Source: Intestinimonas sp. (GTDB lineage: Bacteria > Bacillota > Clostridia > Oscillospirales > Oscillospiraceae). Taken from it: a stretch of 64,000 nt of DNA. The position numbers were made by a program, and so were the translations under genes. Location: contig JALCSB010000002.1 of assembly GCA_022653075.1 (NCBI GenBank), forward strand, positions 101,918-165,917, in the 5' to 3' direction. Under the pieces are notes generated by a model. It searched no databases. It saw only the letters and a program-made list of their open reading frames with translations, and was not told where the DNA came from. Below are positions 39,916 through 49,900 of this stretch, piece after piece; within the stretch, counting starts at the first letter, position 1, and each line of letters opens with the position of its first letter.

Positions 39916-42093
39916 TTATGCTGCATTCTGAAGAATGACCCAGTCTCCATCGCAGTTTTCGGAGGGACCTCCGTTGCAGCTGAGATGCAGTTGCACGGTT
40001 GATCCTATATAAGGCGACAAGTCATAGGTAAAGAAAGTAGCCGTTCCGTCAGCTGCAATATTGAGATTCTGCGAAAGCAGTTCCTCTCCTGTTTCGTTGG
40101 TCAGCTGAATTGCCACCACAGCCCCATCTGATACCTTCCAGGCAACTGCCTGGGAATAGAGCGAACCAGAAAAGGAAATGGAACTTTGATCCTCAGTAAC
40201 ATGGATTGTATAGGTCAATTCTGTTCCCGGCATCATATAAACGGCCGTGGCACCGGTTTCTGGAACGGTAATGCAGGTGAGATTGGTGTTCCAGGGATTG
40301 TCCGCATTTGCCACACCGGCTTTTTCAGCCTGATCGAACTGGGAAACCAGTGAGAAGCCCTTGTATGCTAATTTTTTGGAAATACTCTTATTCATTTGAC
40401 GTAAGGCATCACAACATTCTTCCTCATTGCCGAAAGCGTCATATACCTTCCCGCATTGAACAGCGTTGAAGAGATAAATATTATCAATGTCAATATCCTG
40501 ATCCGTACCGATGGAAAGGTCACACCCGGAATCGCTGGCGGTAAATTCGAGTTGATATGTACCGTTGCCACTCACCGCAAGGCTCTCGCTCTCTGTACCG
40601 ACCTGTGCGGTCACAGTTGCGGGTGTATTGGAAGTGATCTCGAACTGAAGTGTAATTTTTTCACCCGGCTGAAAATCCTGATAGCCCGCTACCTCGTGTT
40701 GCCGCAGGATACTACCGGCAGACAAATTTAAAAAATGATTTCCGGTATCCGTTTCCTGGACAGAAGAACTTCCTTCAATCTCCCAGCCACTCGTACCCTC
40801 ATAAAAGCAGGGATTGTATACGCTAGTGAAGTAGTAATCCTGATAGGTCCAGATGCCATACCCACCTGTTTCCTGGGACAATATTTTAACACAGGCAGTG
40901 AGGTAATCGTCCAGTTGGTCGTCTTGCACTCTGGCGTTATTGCTGAATCCCTTTGTATCATCGTAGAAAAGAAATTGGTTGATATACATTCTTTTATCAC
41001 CAGTGATCCCATTAATCGTGTCGATTATCCAGTTGGTCTTTTGAAGCGTTTCCTTGGCTGTCATTGTTTCGCCCTTGTTTTCCGCACCCTGAAATACGCC
41101 GTACATGGTTGAAAGATAATCTGAATTGCCGCAGGAATACGTTTTTTCATGGCTGTACCACTCTTGTTCCCCCTGCGCGTTGACCACCGGGTCAGAATCT
41201 GTGCGAACCTCCATGGAGAGATTCGGATAAACCTGTTGGGAGTTACATAATAATTGATTCAAAAAATGATCATAAAAATCATAGAATACCTTTAGCTCTG
41301 GAGAGTCCGCAGTCGGCAGCAGAATGTCATCAACATCCTCATACGCCGTCCTAAATTCCTGATTATAATCACCAAGACTATAATTTTCACGAATGTAATC
41401 CTGATAACCGATTTTCTTGGTCAATTCTTTGTTTTCAGATTCGTTGTATCCGCTTTTGGTGTTGTTCACAAAGGTCCAGAAGTCCTCCCAACAAAGAAAA
41501 CCGCCCCAATAGTTATCGTGTTTTGATGCTAATGTATATATTTTTTTAATATATTCCATCCAAGCCTGCTGCATGGACGCGTCATACATCAGCGCAATGC
41601 GCCTTTGCGCCAACTCATCCGTGCTCTCGTTTTGATACTGATCCCAATAATATCCCACGCGGAGCAAAACGCCCAAACCATGCTGCTCCGCTTTCTCCAT
41701 CACCCAATCCAGCCGATCAAAGACTTTTTCCTGATAGGAAATGGGACTGGTGCTCGGTTGGAATTCACGCCATGGAACGACTAGGACGACACTGTTAAAT
41801 CCATCGTTTACGATTTGGACAAACTGCTGATCAATATTTGTCATATCACAGTCCCAGATATTTTTTGCCCAGCCTTCCGCAAAATAATAGGCGGAGATCC
41901 AATACTGATTGGCATCGCCGTTAGCTGCGGAGTTCTCAGATATTGGTGTGCTTTCCCGATGGCCGACTTTCTCTGTAGAATCTGCTTCGCCGCAACCGGA
42001 CAGGATCATGAACAAAAAACAGAGGATCAGTAGCGAAAGGATACAGCATTTTTGGCTGACAAAATGGCTTTTATGGGATTGCTTTTGAAGCAT
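39916..42093 (-). CDS. Surface lipoprotein with TIM-barrel glycoside-hydrolase-like domain and carbohydrate-binding-like C terminus
   Basis: The 725-residue product has a lipoprotein signal ending FMILSGC (Cys near 34). Residues about 60-420 resemble a GH5/GH42-type TIM barrel (WISAYYFAEGWAKN, FNSVVLVVPWREFQPS, GVLLRVGYYWDQYQN, GGFLCWEDFW with acidic residues near the expected catalytic places). From about 470 it has two beta-sandwich segments resembling carbohydrate-binding modules, ending GSTVQLHLSCNGG. It lies in the glycan operon between the heptose genes and the acyltransferase. A role in trimming or attaching the surface glycan is plausible but unproved. Confidence 0.65.
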   Translation of the reverse strand: MLQKQSHKSHFVSQKCCILSLLILCFLFMILSGCGEADSTEKVGHRESTPISENSAANGDANQYWISAYYFAEGWAKNIWDCDMTNIDQQFVQIVNDGFNSVVLVVPWREFQPSTSPISYQEKVFDRLDWVMEKAEQHGLGVLLRVGYYWDQYQNESTDELAQRRIALMYDASMQQAWMEYIKKIYTLASKHDNYWGGFLCWEDFWTFVNNTKSGYNESENKELTKKIGYQDYIRENYSLGDYNQEFRTAYEDVDDILLPTADSPELKVFYDFYDHFLNQLLCNSQQVYPNLSMEVRTDSDPVVNAQGEQEWYSHEKTYSCGNSDYLSTMYGVFQGAENKGETMTAKETLQKTNWIIDTINGITGDKRMYINQFLFYDDTKGFSNNARVQDDQLDDYLTACVKILSQETGGYGIWTYQDYYFTSVYNPCFYEGTSGWEIEGSSSVQETDTGNHFLNLSAGSILRQHEVAGYQDFQPGEKITLQFEITSNTPATVTAQVGTESESLAVSGNGTYQLEFTASDSGCDLSIGTDQDIDIDNIYLFNAVQCGKVYDAFGNEEECCDALRQMNKSISKKLAYKGFSLVSQFDQAEKAGVANADNPWNTNLTCITVPETGATAVYMMPGTELTYTIHVTEDQSSISFSGSLYSQAVAWKVSDGAVVAIQLTNETGEELLSQNLNIAADGTATFFTYDLSPYIGSTVQLHLSCNGGPSENCDGDWVILQNAA

Positions 42094-42150
42094 GGCCAGT
42101 TTCTCCTTTTATTTTTCTTCTCAGTAAATTTTTATCGAGAGGTCCCATTT

Positions 42151-43287
42151 TCAAGGGCTGCCGCAGCAAATACTGAATACGCCGCATTTCACTCCAGCCT
42201 GCACATCCCACGGCTGATCGCCGAACAGGATACACTGTTTGGGGTCCAAATCAAACTCCCGGATGGCGTCCTCGATCATGCCGGGCTCAGGCTTTCGGCA
42301 GCGGCACGGGCCGGTGAAGTCGGGGTGATGCGGGCAGAAGTAAAAGGTATCGATGTGGGCGCCGTACTCCGCTAGCCGCTCATTCATATAGCGGTGCAGG
42401 GCGCGCATATCATCCTCGGAATAGTAGCCCCGGGCGATGCCCGCCTGATTGGTGACGACGATGACCTTATAGCCCCAGTCGTTCCATTTCTTAATAAATT
42501 CAGGCATCCCGTCAATGAAACGCAAATCCTCCGGCCGGTGAAGATAGTGAACGTCCACATTGATGGTGCCGTCCCGGTCAAAAAAGGCAGCCTTATTCAC
42601 CGGAGCGCGAGTTTTCAAGGTTTCCTGCGCCAGAGCGTAATCCTCAGGTACACCAATATCAATAAAATAACCGGTGCTCTCCACCGCCAGTACGCGTCCG
42701 CTTGCCGTTAGCGGCTCCAAAACCACCGTTTCAAAAGAGAATTGCTCCTCTGGAATATCTGTGAGCGCCGTTCGTTCCAAAAGGTACACGCCGCCGTTGA
42801 TAAGTCCCTCCGAACAGGGGGCCTTCTCCAAGAAGGCGGCCACGGTGTCTCCATCTAATTCCAGCGCACCGTAGCGGTCAAAATTCTGTTTCCGCTTGGC
42901 GGCCAGAGTGATGGTGCCGGGGCGCTTTGCATTTTCCAGCGCGGCAAAATCCACGTCAAAATAGGTGTCGCCGTTCAGTACGGCCACCCAGTCTTCCCGG
43001 CACAACGACAGCGCCTGTTTAATAGCTCCGCCGGTGCCAAGCGGGGTGTCCTCCGGGGAATAAACAATTTCCATCCCCCGGTAGTGAGCACCGAAAAAGC
43101 CCTCGATACATTCCCTTTTATAGCCGGTGGCCAGAATCACCCGTTCCGCGCCCTTTTGCTGTAGGTCGTCCAGAACAAACCGCAGAAAAGGTCGATTGCA
43201 TACGCTCGCCATGGGCTTTGGCACATCGGAAACAATATGAGCAAGGCGGGTGCCGAACCCTCCTACCAGCACAACAGCTTCTCTCAT
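42151..43287 (-). CDS. Fusion of heptose-1-phosphate guanylyltransferase (HddC) and heptose-bisphosphate phosphatase (GmhB)
   Basis: The 378-residue product joins two enzymes. Residues 1-225 are a nucleotidyltransferase (VVLVGGFGTRLAHIVSDVPKPMA, VAVLNGDTYFDV), as in HddC. Residues about 232-378 are a HAD phosphatase (AAFFDRDGTINVDVHY, VTNQAGIARG, with the zinc motif FCPHHPDFTGPCRCRKPEPGM), as in GmhB. GmhB removes the 7-phosphate and HddC adds GMP, so one chain performs the last two steps to GDP-D-glycero-D-manno-heptose. It overlaps gmhA by 4 bases. Confidence 0.88.
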   Translation of the reverse strand: MREAVVLVGGFGTRLAHIVSDVPKPMASVCNRPFLRFVLDDLQQKGAERVILATGYKRECIEGFFGAHYRGMEIVYSPEDTPLGTGGAIKQALSLCREDWVAVLNGDTYFDVDFAALENAKRPGTITLAAKRKQNFDRYGALELDGDTVAAFLEKAPCSEGLINGGVYLLERTALTDIPEEQFSFETVVLEPLTASGRVLAVESTGYFIDIGVPEDYALAQETLKTRAPVNKAAFFDRDGTINVDVHYLHRPEDLRFIDGMPEFIKKWNDWGYKVIVVTNQAGIARGYYSEDDMRALHRYMNERLAEYGAHIDTFYFCPHHPDFTGPCRCRKPEPGMIEDAIREFDLDPKQCILFGDQPWDVQAGVKCGVFSICCGSP

Positions 43288-43937
43288 GCGTCCGTTCCGA
43301 ACAGCTCGTTTTCAACGCATGCGCACAGACAGTGGTAGATGGGCAGGTGGTACTCTTGGATCTGATAAGTAATACTGGAAGGTACACAGATGCAGACATC
43401 GCTGAGGGATTTGATTTTGCCGCCGCTCTCACCAGTCAGTCCCAGTACCTCAACGCCAGTAACACGAGCAATCCGGGCTGCGTTAAGTACGTTGACGGAG
43501 TTGCCGGAGGTAGTGATAGCCAGCAACATATCGCCGGGACGGCCATAGCTTAAAACCTGTTGGGCAAAGGCCATCTCTGCAGAATTGTCGTTGGTGTAGG
43601 CTGTCATCAGCGCCGTCTCGCTGACAAGGGAAATAGCGGGAACTGCCCTTTGGAGGTTGGCAATCATCTTTTCTGCGTGCTCCGGATAGGCGGTACGGAG
43701 CTTTTCACACATGGAAGTATCCAGAGGACGGTCCAGCATGAATGTTTTCATCAACTCCCCCACAATGTGCTCACTGTCCGATGCACTGCCGCCGTTGCCA
43801 CAGACCAACAACTTGCCGCCGTCGGTAAAGCAGCGAAGCAGTACCTCCGCTTCCGCCTCCACCGACGACTCACAGGACTTCAGCGCCGGATAACGCCGGG
43901 AAAGGTTAGAAATAATCGCGCGAGTAGTATTCCGCAC
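43284..43937 (-). CDS. gmhA: Sedoheptulose-7-phosphate isomerase (GmhA)
   Basis: The 217-residue SIS-domain protein catalyses the first step to heptose, sedoheptulose 7-phosphate to D-glycero-D-manno-heptose 7-phosphate. Markers are LLVCGNGGSASDSEHIVGELM, the ligand loop, and LLAITTSGNSVNVLNAARIA, with a C-terminal IQEYHLPIYHCLCACVE helix carrying the catalytic His/Glu region. It is 4 bases overlapped with the HddC-GmhB fusion and lies directly after hddA in the operon. Length and motifs are standard. Confidence 0.92.
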   Translation of the reverse strand: MRNTTRAIISNLSRRYPALKSCESSVEAEAEVLLRCFTDGGKLLVCGNGGSASDSEHIVGELMKTFMLDRPLDTSMCEKLRTAYPEHAEKMIANLQRAVPAISLVSETALMTAYTNDNSAEMAFAQQVLSYGRPGDMLLAITTSGNSVNVLNAARIARVTGVEVLGLTGESGGKIKSLSDVCICVPSSITYQIQEYHLPIYHCLCACVENELFGTDA

Positions 43938-43979
43938 GGATAGAACCTCCTGTCGTAAAAGTTAATAGTTACCTGGAAT

Positions 43980-44999
43980 TCAATACAGCGTCCAAGCCTG
44001 TGTACCACGCTCTGTAAAGCTAGTTACCATGACACATCCGTCCGTCTTTTTCAGCTTTTCCACCAATTCAAAGCGCCGCTTTGGGTCGCAGACGATCATC
44101 ATGAAACCGCCACCGCCTGCGCCGCTGATCTTGGCCGCTTTGCCGCCGTTTTCCATGACATACCGGTACATCTCGTCGATCTTCGGATTGGAGATCACCG
44201 AGGAGGTCTTCTTCTTGGCTTCCCAGCCAACCCGCAGGCAGTCCGCAAAGCCATCGAAGTCACCTTTGAGAATGGCTTCCTTCATCAGCGCAGCCTGGTG
44301 CTTAAGCTCGTGCATTCCCTCCATAGACTTTTCATCCTTCTGGCAGCGTACCTGCTCGTCAATGATCTTGGCGCTGTCCCGGGAGGTACCGGTGTAGTAC
44401 AGCACCAGAGAGCTTTCCAGCTCATTTTTAATCCAGTTTTTGATGCGTAGCGGGTTCACGATGACCCGACCCTGCTCATAAAACTCCATATAGTTGAAAC
44501 CACCGAAGGTAGCCGCATACTGGTCCTGCTTGCCACCGGATAGCTTTAGATCCTCCCGTTCCACCTGATAGGCCAGCGCCGCCATATCGTATTCGCCCAG
44601 CGGCAGATTCAGCCACTCCATGTAGGCTTTGAGCATGGCCACTACCATGGTAGACGAGGAACCCAGACCGCTGCCCGCTGGGGCGTCAGAATAGGTGGTC
44701 ATGCGCAGAGACAAAGGCTTCCCGCAGCGGTAATCCCGGACAATGCGGTCATACATACCCCGGTGCAGGGGCAATTTCCCCTCCAGTGGTAGCTCTCCCG
44801 CAGGGGCAGTAAGCCGCTCATTGCGGTCTGCTGCGTAAAACTCCACTATCCCATCGTCGGTAGGTTCGATGGTGCAGTAGGCGTACAGATCCACGGTGGC
44901 GTTGAGCACCACGCCGCCGTACGTGTCGCAGTAGGGTGAGACGTCGGTGCCTCCACCGGCCAATCCCAGCCGAAGAGGAGCTTTGGAACGGATAATCAT
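43980..44999 (-). CDS. hddA: D-glycero-alpha-D-manno-heptose-7-phosphate kinase (HddA)
   Basis: The 339-residue GHMP-family kinase adds the 1-phosphate to heptose 7-phosphate in the GDP-heptose route. Markers are [20 protein letters not shown] at the N terminus, the ATP-binding [19 protein letters not shown] near residue 105 and the C-terminal [14 protein letters not shown]. HddA and HddC use the alpha anomer and belong to the GDP route; the beta route through HldE is absent here. The gene is followed by gmhA after 42 bases. Confidence 0.92.
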   Translation of the reverse strand: MIIRSKAPLRLGLAGGGTDVSPYCDTYGGVVLNATVDLYAYCTIEPTDDGIVEFYAADRNERLTAPAGELPLEGKLPLHRGMYDRIVRDYRCGKPLSLRMTTYSDAPAGSGLGSSSTMVVAMLKAYMEWLNLPLGEYDMAALAYQVEREDLKLSGGKQDQYAATFGGFNYMEFYEQGRVIVNPLRIKNWIKNELESSLVLYYTGTSRDSAKIIDEQVRCQKDEKSMEGMHELKHQAALMKEAILKGDFDGFADCLRVGWEAKKKTSSVISNPKIDEMYRYVMENGGKAAKISGAGGGGFMMIVCDPKRRFELVEKLKKTDGCVMVTSFTERGTQAWTLY

Positions 45000-45013
45000 A
45001 GCGTTTTCTCCTC

Positions 45014-46051
45014 TCAGCGGGTCAGAAAGTTGTTGCCCCGAGACAGGCGTTCCCGCCAGTAATCCAGAAGATCATGCATGGTGGTTTCAAAGGAAATCTG
45101 GGGTTCCCAACCGGTGTGCGCCTTAAATTTGCGACAATCCGGTACTTGCAGATCCGCATCAATGGGGCGTAAGCGCTCCGGGTCAGTTTCAATTTTAATC
45201 TCATCTTTCATGGGAGAATAGGAAAGAAGCGTGTGCAGGGTGTCACCCACCTCGCACGTATGTGAACCACCGATATTGTAGTAAGCCCCCGCTATGGGGC
45301 TCACCGTCACCAGCATATAGTAGGCTCGAACAGCGTCACGAACGTCGGCATAGGTGCGTAGGCTCTTTAGATTTCCCACCTTGACCACGGGGGAAATCAG
45401 TCCCTTTTCAATCATAGCAATCTGCTTGGCAAAGGTAGACTCATGGAACACGTCGCCCCGGCGAGGGCCGGTGTGGGTGAACATCCGGGTGGTCATGACC
45501 ATCATATCATATGCCTCTGCATAATAGCGGCCTAGCAGGTCAGTCCCCACCTTGGAGATGGCATAGGGAGAAGCAGGATGGAACGGGCACTCCTCATGGA
45601 TGCCGGTCTCCGGCTTTTTCTCTTTGGGAATTTTGCCGAACACCTCGGAGGATGCGCAGACATGGATAACGGGATGATAGCTGGCATCCTCGGTCATCTG
45701 CAGGTGAATGGCCTCCAGCAGACGGCAGGTTCCCAGAATGTTGGTGTTCAGGGTGTCGATGGGAGCGGTAAAACTGGTTAAAGGGTAGCTCTGCGCCGCC
45801 AGATGGAACACATAGTCCGGACGAATGGTACGGATGATCTTAATGAGAGACATCTCATCATTTAGGTCGGCATATTCAAAGAACAAGCGGTTTTTCTGGT
45901 TGGCCCGCTCCAGCAGATGATCAACATTGTCCAGCGGACTTCTCCAGCGGCAAACACCGTACACGTCCCAGTTCGTGTTTGCCAATAGAAAATCGGCCAG
46001 ATGGGAACCTACCATACCGGTTACACCGGTAATCAACGCTTTTGTGCTCAT
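45014..46051 (-). CDS. GDP-sugar 4,6-dehydratase, probably acting on GDP-heptose (DmhA/Gmd-like)
   Basis: The frame reaches 46153, but the ATG at 46051 follows AAAGGAG and is the true start (345 residues). It is a short-chain dehydrogenase of the Gmd family: [19 protein letters not shown] binds NAD(P), SSEVFG and YAISKVG give the catalytic Ser/Glu and Tyr-x-x-x-Lys. The C-terminal [26 protein letters not shown] is typical. Between the GDP-heptose genes and a reductase it most likely makes GDP-4-keto-6-deoxy-heptose, as DmhA does. GDP-mannose is a possible alternative substrate. Confidence 0.82.
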   Translation of the reverse strand: MSTKALITGVTGMVGSHLADFLLANTNWDVYGVCRWRSPLDNVDHLLERANQKNRLFFEYADLNDEMSLIKIIRTIRPDYVFHLAAQSYPLTSFTAPIDTLNTNILGTCRLLEAIHLQMTEDASYHPVIHVCASSEVFGKIPKEKKPETGIHEECPFHPASPYAISKVGTDLLGRYYAEAYDMMVMTTRMFTHTGPRRGDVFHESTFAKQIAMIEKGLISPVVKVGNLKSLRTYADVRDAVRAYYMLVTVSPIAGAYYNIGGSHTCEVGDTLHTLLSYSPMKDEIKIETDPERLRPIDADLQVPDCRKFKAHTGWEPQISFETTMHDLLDYWRERLSRGNNFLTR

Positions 46052-46052
46052 T

Positions 46053-46910
46053 TTAAGACTCCTTTGTATTTGAGAATTCAATCTGCATTGCTTTTTCCAG
46101 CGCAGTGGCCGGATGTCCCAACAGATCTTGAAGATAAAGGGATCTTGTCTCAATCACATTCGGACGCGCCTCAAAAAAGCGGGCATCTGGAATACTCACA
46201 GTATAAGAAAGCTCCGACATAGAAATTTTTTGATAGCACATCGCCATATCCGCGCGGCACAGCAACTCCGGGCCAGATAAATGAAAAATGGAATTTTCCC
46301 AACAGTCAAAGCTTTTGCCGAGGGCAATAACCGCGCTCAGCACATCACCCAGGTAAACGACGTTGCGATACAGCGCCTGAAATACGTCTGCCGTTTCACC
46401 CTTTTCCACGCAGGAGGCAAGATACCGCAAAAACTTGTCCTGTCTGGAAAAAACATAGGATAGACGAAATACCTTAAACCGTGGATCTCCGGCAAAAGCC
46501 CGTTCTACTGCCCGCTTCATGCTCCCATAGTTTCCAACAGGGGATACAGGCATGGTTTCGTCATGCACCGTTTCTGTTGCGCCGACCACCACGTCGCTGG
46601 AAAAAAACAGTACCCGGGCACCCCGTGACAGGCAGGCACGGATAAAATTCTCTGTCCCTGTAACATTGATCGCATAGGCCTCGGCTTCGTGGTCTCGGCA
46701 GAAATCCGGAGATGATATCGCTGCCAGCAGCACAACAAAATCACCGGAGCGAATTTTCTCCAAGTCACTTTCGCAAAAAACTGTCAGATCCAGTTTTCGC
46801 TCATCGGCGTTGGGTTGGCGGGCATACCGGATCACAGTTTCTCCCGCTGGAATTACCGGCATAAGCCTAGAGGCAATATAGCTACTACTGCCAATGATAT
46901 GCCAGGTCAT
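46053..46910 (-). CDS. NAD-dependent epimerase/reductase (DmhB/RmlD-like)
   Basis: The 285-residue product has an N-terminal Rossmann motif in degenerate form (WHIIGSSSYIASRLMPVI), LLAAISSPDFC, INVTGTENFIRACL, FFSSDVVVG and YGSMKRAVE with the Tyr-x-x-x-Lys pair. It overlaps the glycosyltransferase gene by 4 bases and precedes the dehydratase by 2 bases. By place it would reduce or epimerise the 4-keto sugar to yield GDP-6-deoxy-heptose. The exact activity is not fixed by sequence. Confidence 0.75.
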   Translation of the reverse strand: MTWHIIGSSSYIASRLMPVIPAGETVIRYARQPNADERKLDLTVFCESDLEKIRSGDFVVLLAAISSPDFCRDHEAEAYAINVTGTENFIRACLSRGARVLFFSSDVVVGATETVHDETMPVSPVGNYGSMKRAVERAFAGDPRFKVFRLSYVFSRQDKFLRYLASCVEKGETADVFQALYRNVVYLGDVLSAVIALGKSFDCWENSIFHLSGPELLCRADMAMCYQKISMSELSYTVSIPDARFFEARPNVIETRSLYLQDLLGHPATALEKAMQIEFSNTKES

Positions 46911-49900
46911 TTTTGCTCCTCCTTTGGGCGGAAGGTCCGTGCAAAGAAGGCTTCAGCCGCCTTTCTTGAATAGTGTTTACGCACATATTCATAGCACTTA
47001 TTTGTAGTGTCTTCCACATCTCCTCGATAAATGCTCACAGTACGAGCTGCAAATTCCTCCGCAGTATCAGTCGCCGGCAGACAGTCTGCAATCCCAGGCA
47101 GACCTTCGATTCCAGTGGAGGTCGTCACAATGGGAATGCCATGGTACATGGCCTCGATGGTCTTTCCCTTGACACCTGCGCCATAGCGTAGAGGAATAAC
47201 GCAAACCCGGCAGGCGCCATAAAACTCATCCAGAGCTTCATCAGTTACAAATCCCTCAATCAAAACATGATCAGAGGCAAGCTGCTGAATTTTTTCAGAA
47301 GGATTGGAGCCGACTACGTGTAGGCGCACTTCAGGTAGTTCCTGCAAAATTTTAGGAAATACCTCGCTACAGAACCATTCAACAGCGTCGCCGTTGGGGT
47401 GGTGATTAAACCCGCCCACAAATATCAGATCCTGTGTCTTTTCACGAGGAAGAAGCTGTTCCACAAAGTCATCATAAATAAAAATGGGACAAAGTTCAGT
47501 TTTCGGTGGCTGAAAATACTGATCTACAATCCCCTGCTCGACAGTGCTGAGCGTATAAACCGTGTCAGCAAGCTCAATCATGTGGAATTCTTTGCGCTTC
47601 CATTCTTCACTGGATTTTAGCAATGCGGAGTCCCCGGTCACCTCATACTCCCGGTGCTCCCGCAGAAAATGCAAATCTGAGAGATTATAAATTACGCGGG
47701 CATTTGTGCTTTTCTTCACAAATTCTATGTATTTCTCCGTGATATGAGGGCGATTGCTGAAAACCACACTCAGCTTGTCACCGTTTTCTTTCAACCAGTC
47801 TTTCCAATGGCTTGCATAATATGGGCCGCATAGAACCTCGACCCCCATTTGCTGAAGCTCTTGCGTATATGGCTGGTGAGGATAAAAGTTGTCACCGATA
47901 AACTTTACACAATATCCCATCGAAGACAATAACCGTAAATACTGAAAAACCGTGCGGCTACCTGCATCCTTGTCATACATGGGCACATAGTGGTCAATCA
48001 TCAGAACGGTCATCTTATTCCGGCTACGGTCTCGTGCCTGAAAGGCATTTTCGCCGTTGGGGAAATGCTCCCGCTCCAGCACGTCTTTCCACTTTTCATA
48101 AAATTTCTTCTGGTTGATGACCTGATATCGCTTTTGCCCCGTGGAGGTGTCCGTTCCGTTGGACACGCCTTCAAAATGGACCACAACCGACAAGGGTTGA
48201 TAGACCACTCGTTTTCCATGAGCGCGTACTTCAAAAGCAAGATCGCTGTCCTCGCAGTAGGCGGGGGCAAAACGGTCATCAAAACCACCGATCTCCTCCC
48301 ACAGCGCTTTGCAAATGCAGATGGATGCACCGGAGATGTAGTCCACGTCCTTGACATAGTTGTATTCCGGAGCTGCCGGGTCGGCACGGTTGCCGTAATT
48401 CCACGCGCTAGCGTCGTTCCAGAAGATGCCGCCCGCCTCTTGTAGCCGTCCGTCGGGATAGACTAGCTTGCTGCCGGTCATGCCGATAGTCTTGTCCTGC
48501 TCCATCAGTTTCACCAGCGGAGCAAGCCAGTTTTCCTGCACCTGAGTATCGTTGTTCAGAAACAGAATATAGGTACCGTGGGCCTCCTTGGCCGCGTGGT
48601 TGCAGTTGCGCAAAAAGCGTAGATTTTCTGCGTTGTGAATAGTATGCAGACCGGTGATGATTGCGTCAATGTCCCGTGTGACGTCGGTGGAGCAGTCGTC
48701 GGCGATGAGAATTTCGTAGGTCATGTCGCCGCTGTTTTGCAGAATGGATTTCACGCAGGCGTAAGTATAGTCGAACTGGTTGTAGACCGGAATGACAATG
48801 GAAACTGTGGGCTTGTCCCACTGAGGAACATGCAGCGGCGTATAGTCGGCGACCGTCTTTACCAGGGCCTCCGGCGTGGTTTCGGAAACGTCATCAATTG
48901 TTAGTTTCTGTGGGGGGAGGGCACTGCCAATCAGACAGTCATCCAGCCGACGGGAGGTGCCCTCCACACCCTCGCGGCGCAGCGTCCTGAAGAACTTGGA
49001 CACCTTGTGGGGTGTGCATTTGCTCAGAAAGTGCAGAGGATGCTTGACAAACTTCACCGCCATTTTTCCAAGCAAACGCCGCTTACTGCCCTTGGGAATC
49101 AGGGCATCCCGTAGTTTCCAGACATAGCCCATGAAACGCCAAGAACGGGAGGACTTGATACGCTCCAGCTCCCGGTCGGATTCCAACAGCAGCTCAATGT
49201 GACCTTCCTTATTGCGAAGGAGTTGTTCCTTTTCCACAAGCGCGGTACCTTGCTGGGCGATGGTTTGCTCCTTTTCCGCCAGTGCGGTACCTTGCTGGGC
49301 GATGGTTTGCTCCTTTTCCGCCAGTGCAGTACCTTGCTGGGCGATGGTTTGCTCCTTTTCCGCCAGTGCAGTACCTTGCTGGGCGATGGTTTGCTCCTTT
49401 TCCGCCAGTGCGGTACCTTGCTGGGCGATGGTTTGCTCCTTTTCCGCCAGTGCGGTACCTTGCTGGGCGATGGTATCTTCTTTACAGCGTACTTCAGCTG
49501 CCAAATTGCTCTCACTTTGCAGTAGTTGTGTTAATTGTTCCTCTTTGGTTTCTAAGGTGTGCTGCTGTTCCGTGATCTGTATTCCGAGTTCTGAAATTTG
49601 CAAATCTAATTTGGCAACGTGCGCATTATTCCGGGTATTCATCTGATCGGTTTCCACGGCCCATTTCAAGAGTTGCTCATATCTGTGATCAGAACGAACT
49701 ATAACCCGCGTGGAAATGCTGCCAAGATCCTGCCGGGCACAGACAGCAATTAAATATTCGGCATTTTCACCAGTGCTGCCACCCTCTGCCTCTGCACAGC
49801 CTGTTTCCCCATCCACAATGGCGTCGCACACTTCCGTCTCCTGACTGAACATTCGTACAAAAGGAAATGCAAGCCCCAGCAAATCCCGAAACTCCCCATA

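Noticed and set aside
42151..46910. Interpretation of the heptose genes as LPS core synthesis
   Set aside because: SASP and SLH genes point to a Gram-positive spore former, the route is the GDP (HddA/HddC) one, and no lipid A or ADP-heptose genes are seen.
49199..49525. CRISPR-like array of six 42-bp repeats
   Set aside because: There are no spacers; the units are contiguous, keep frame and code for a coiled coil on the minus strand.
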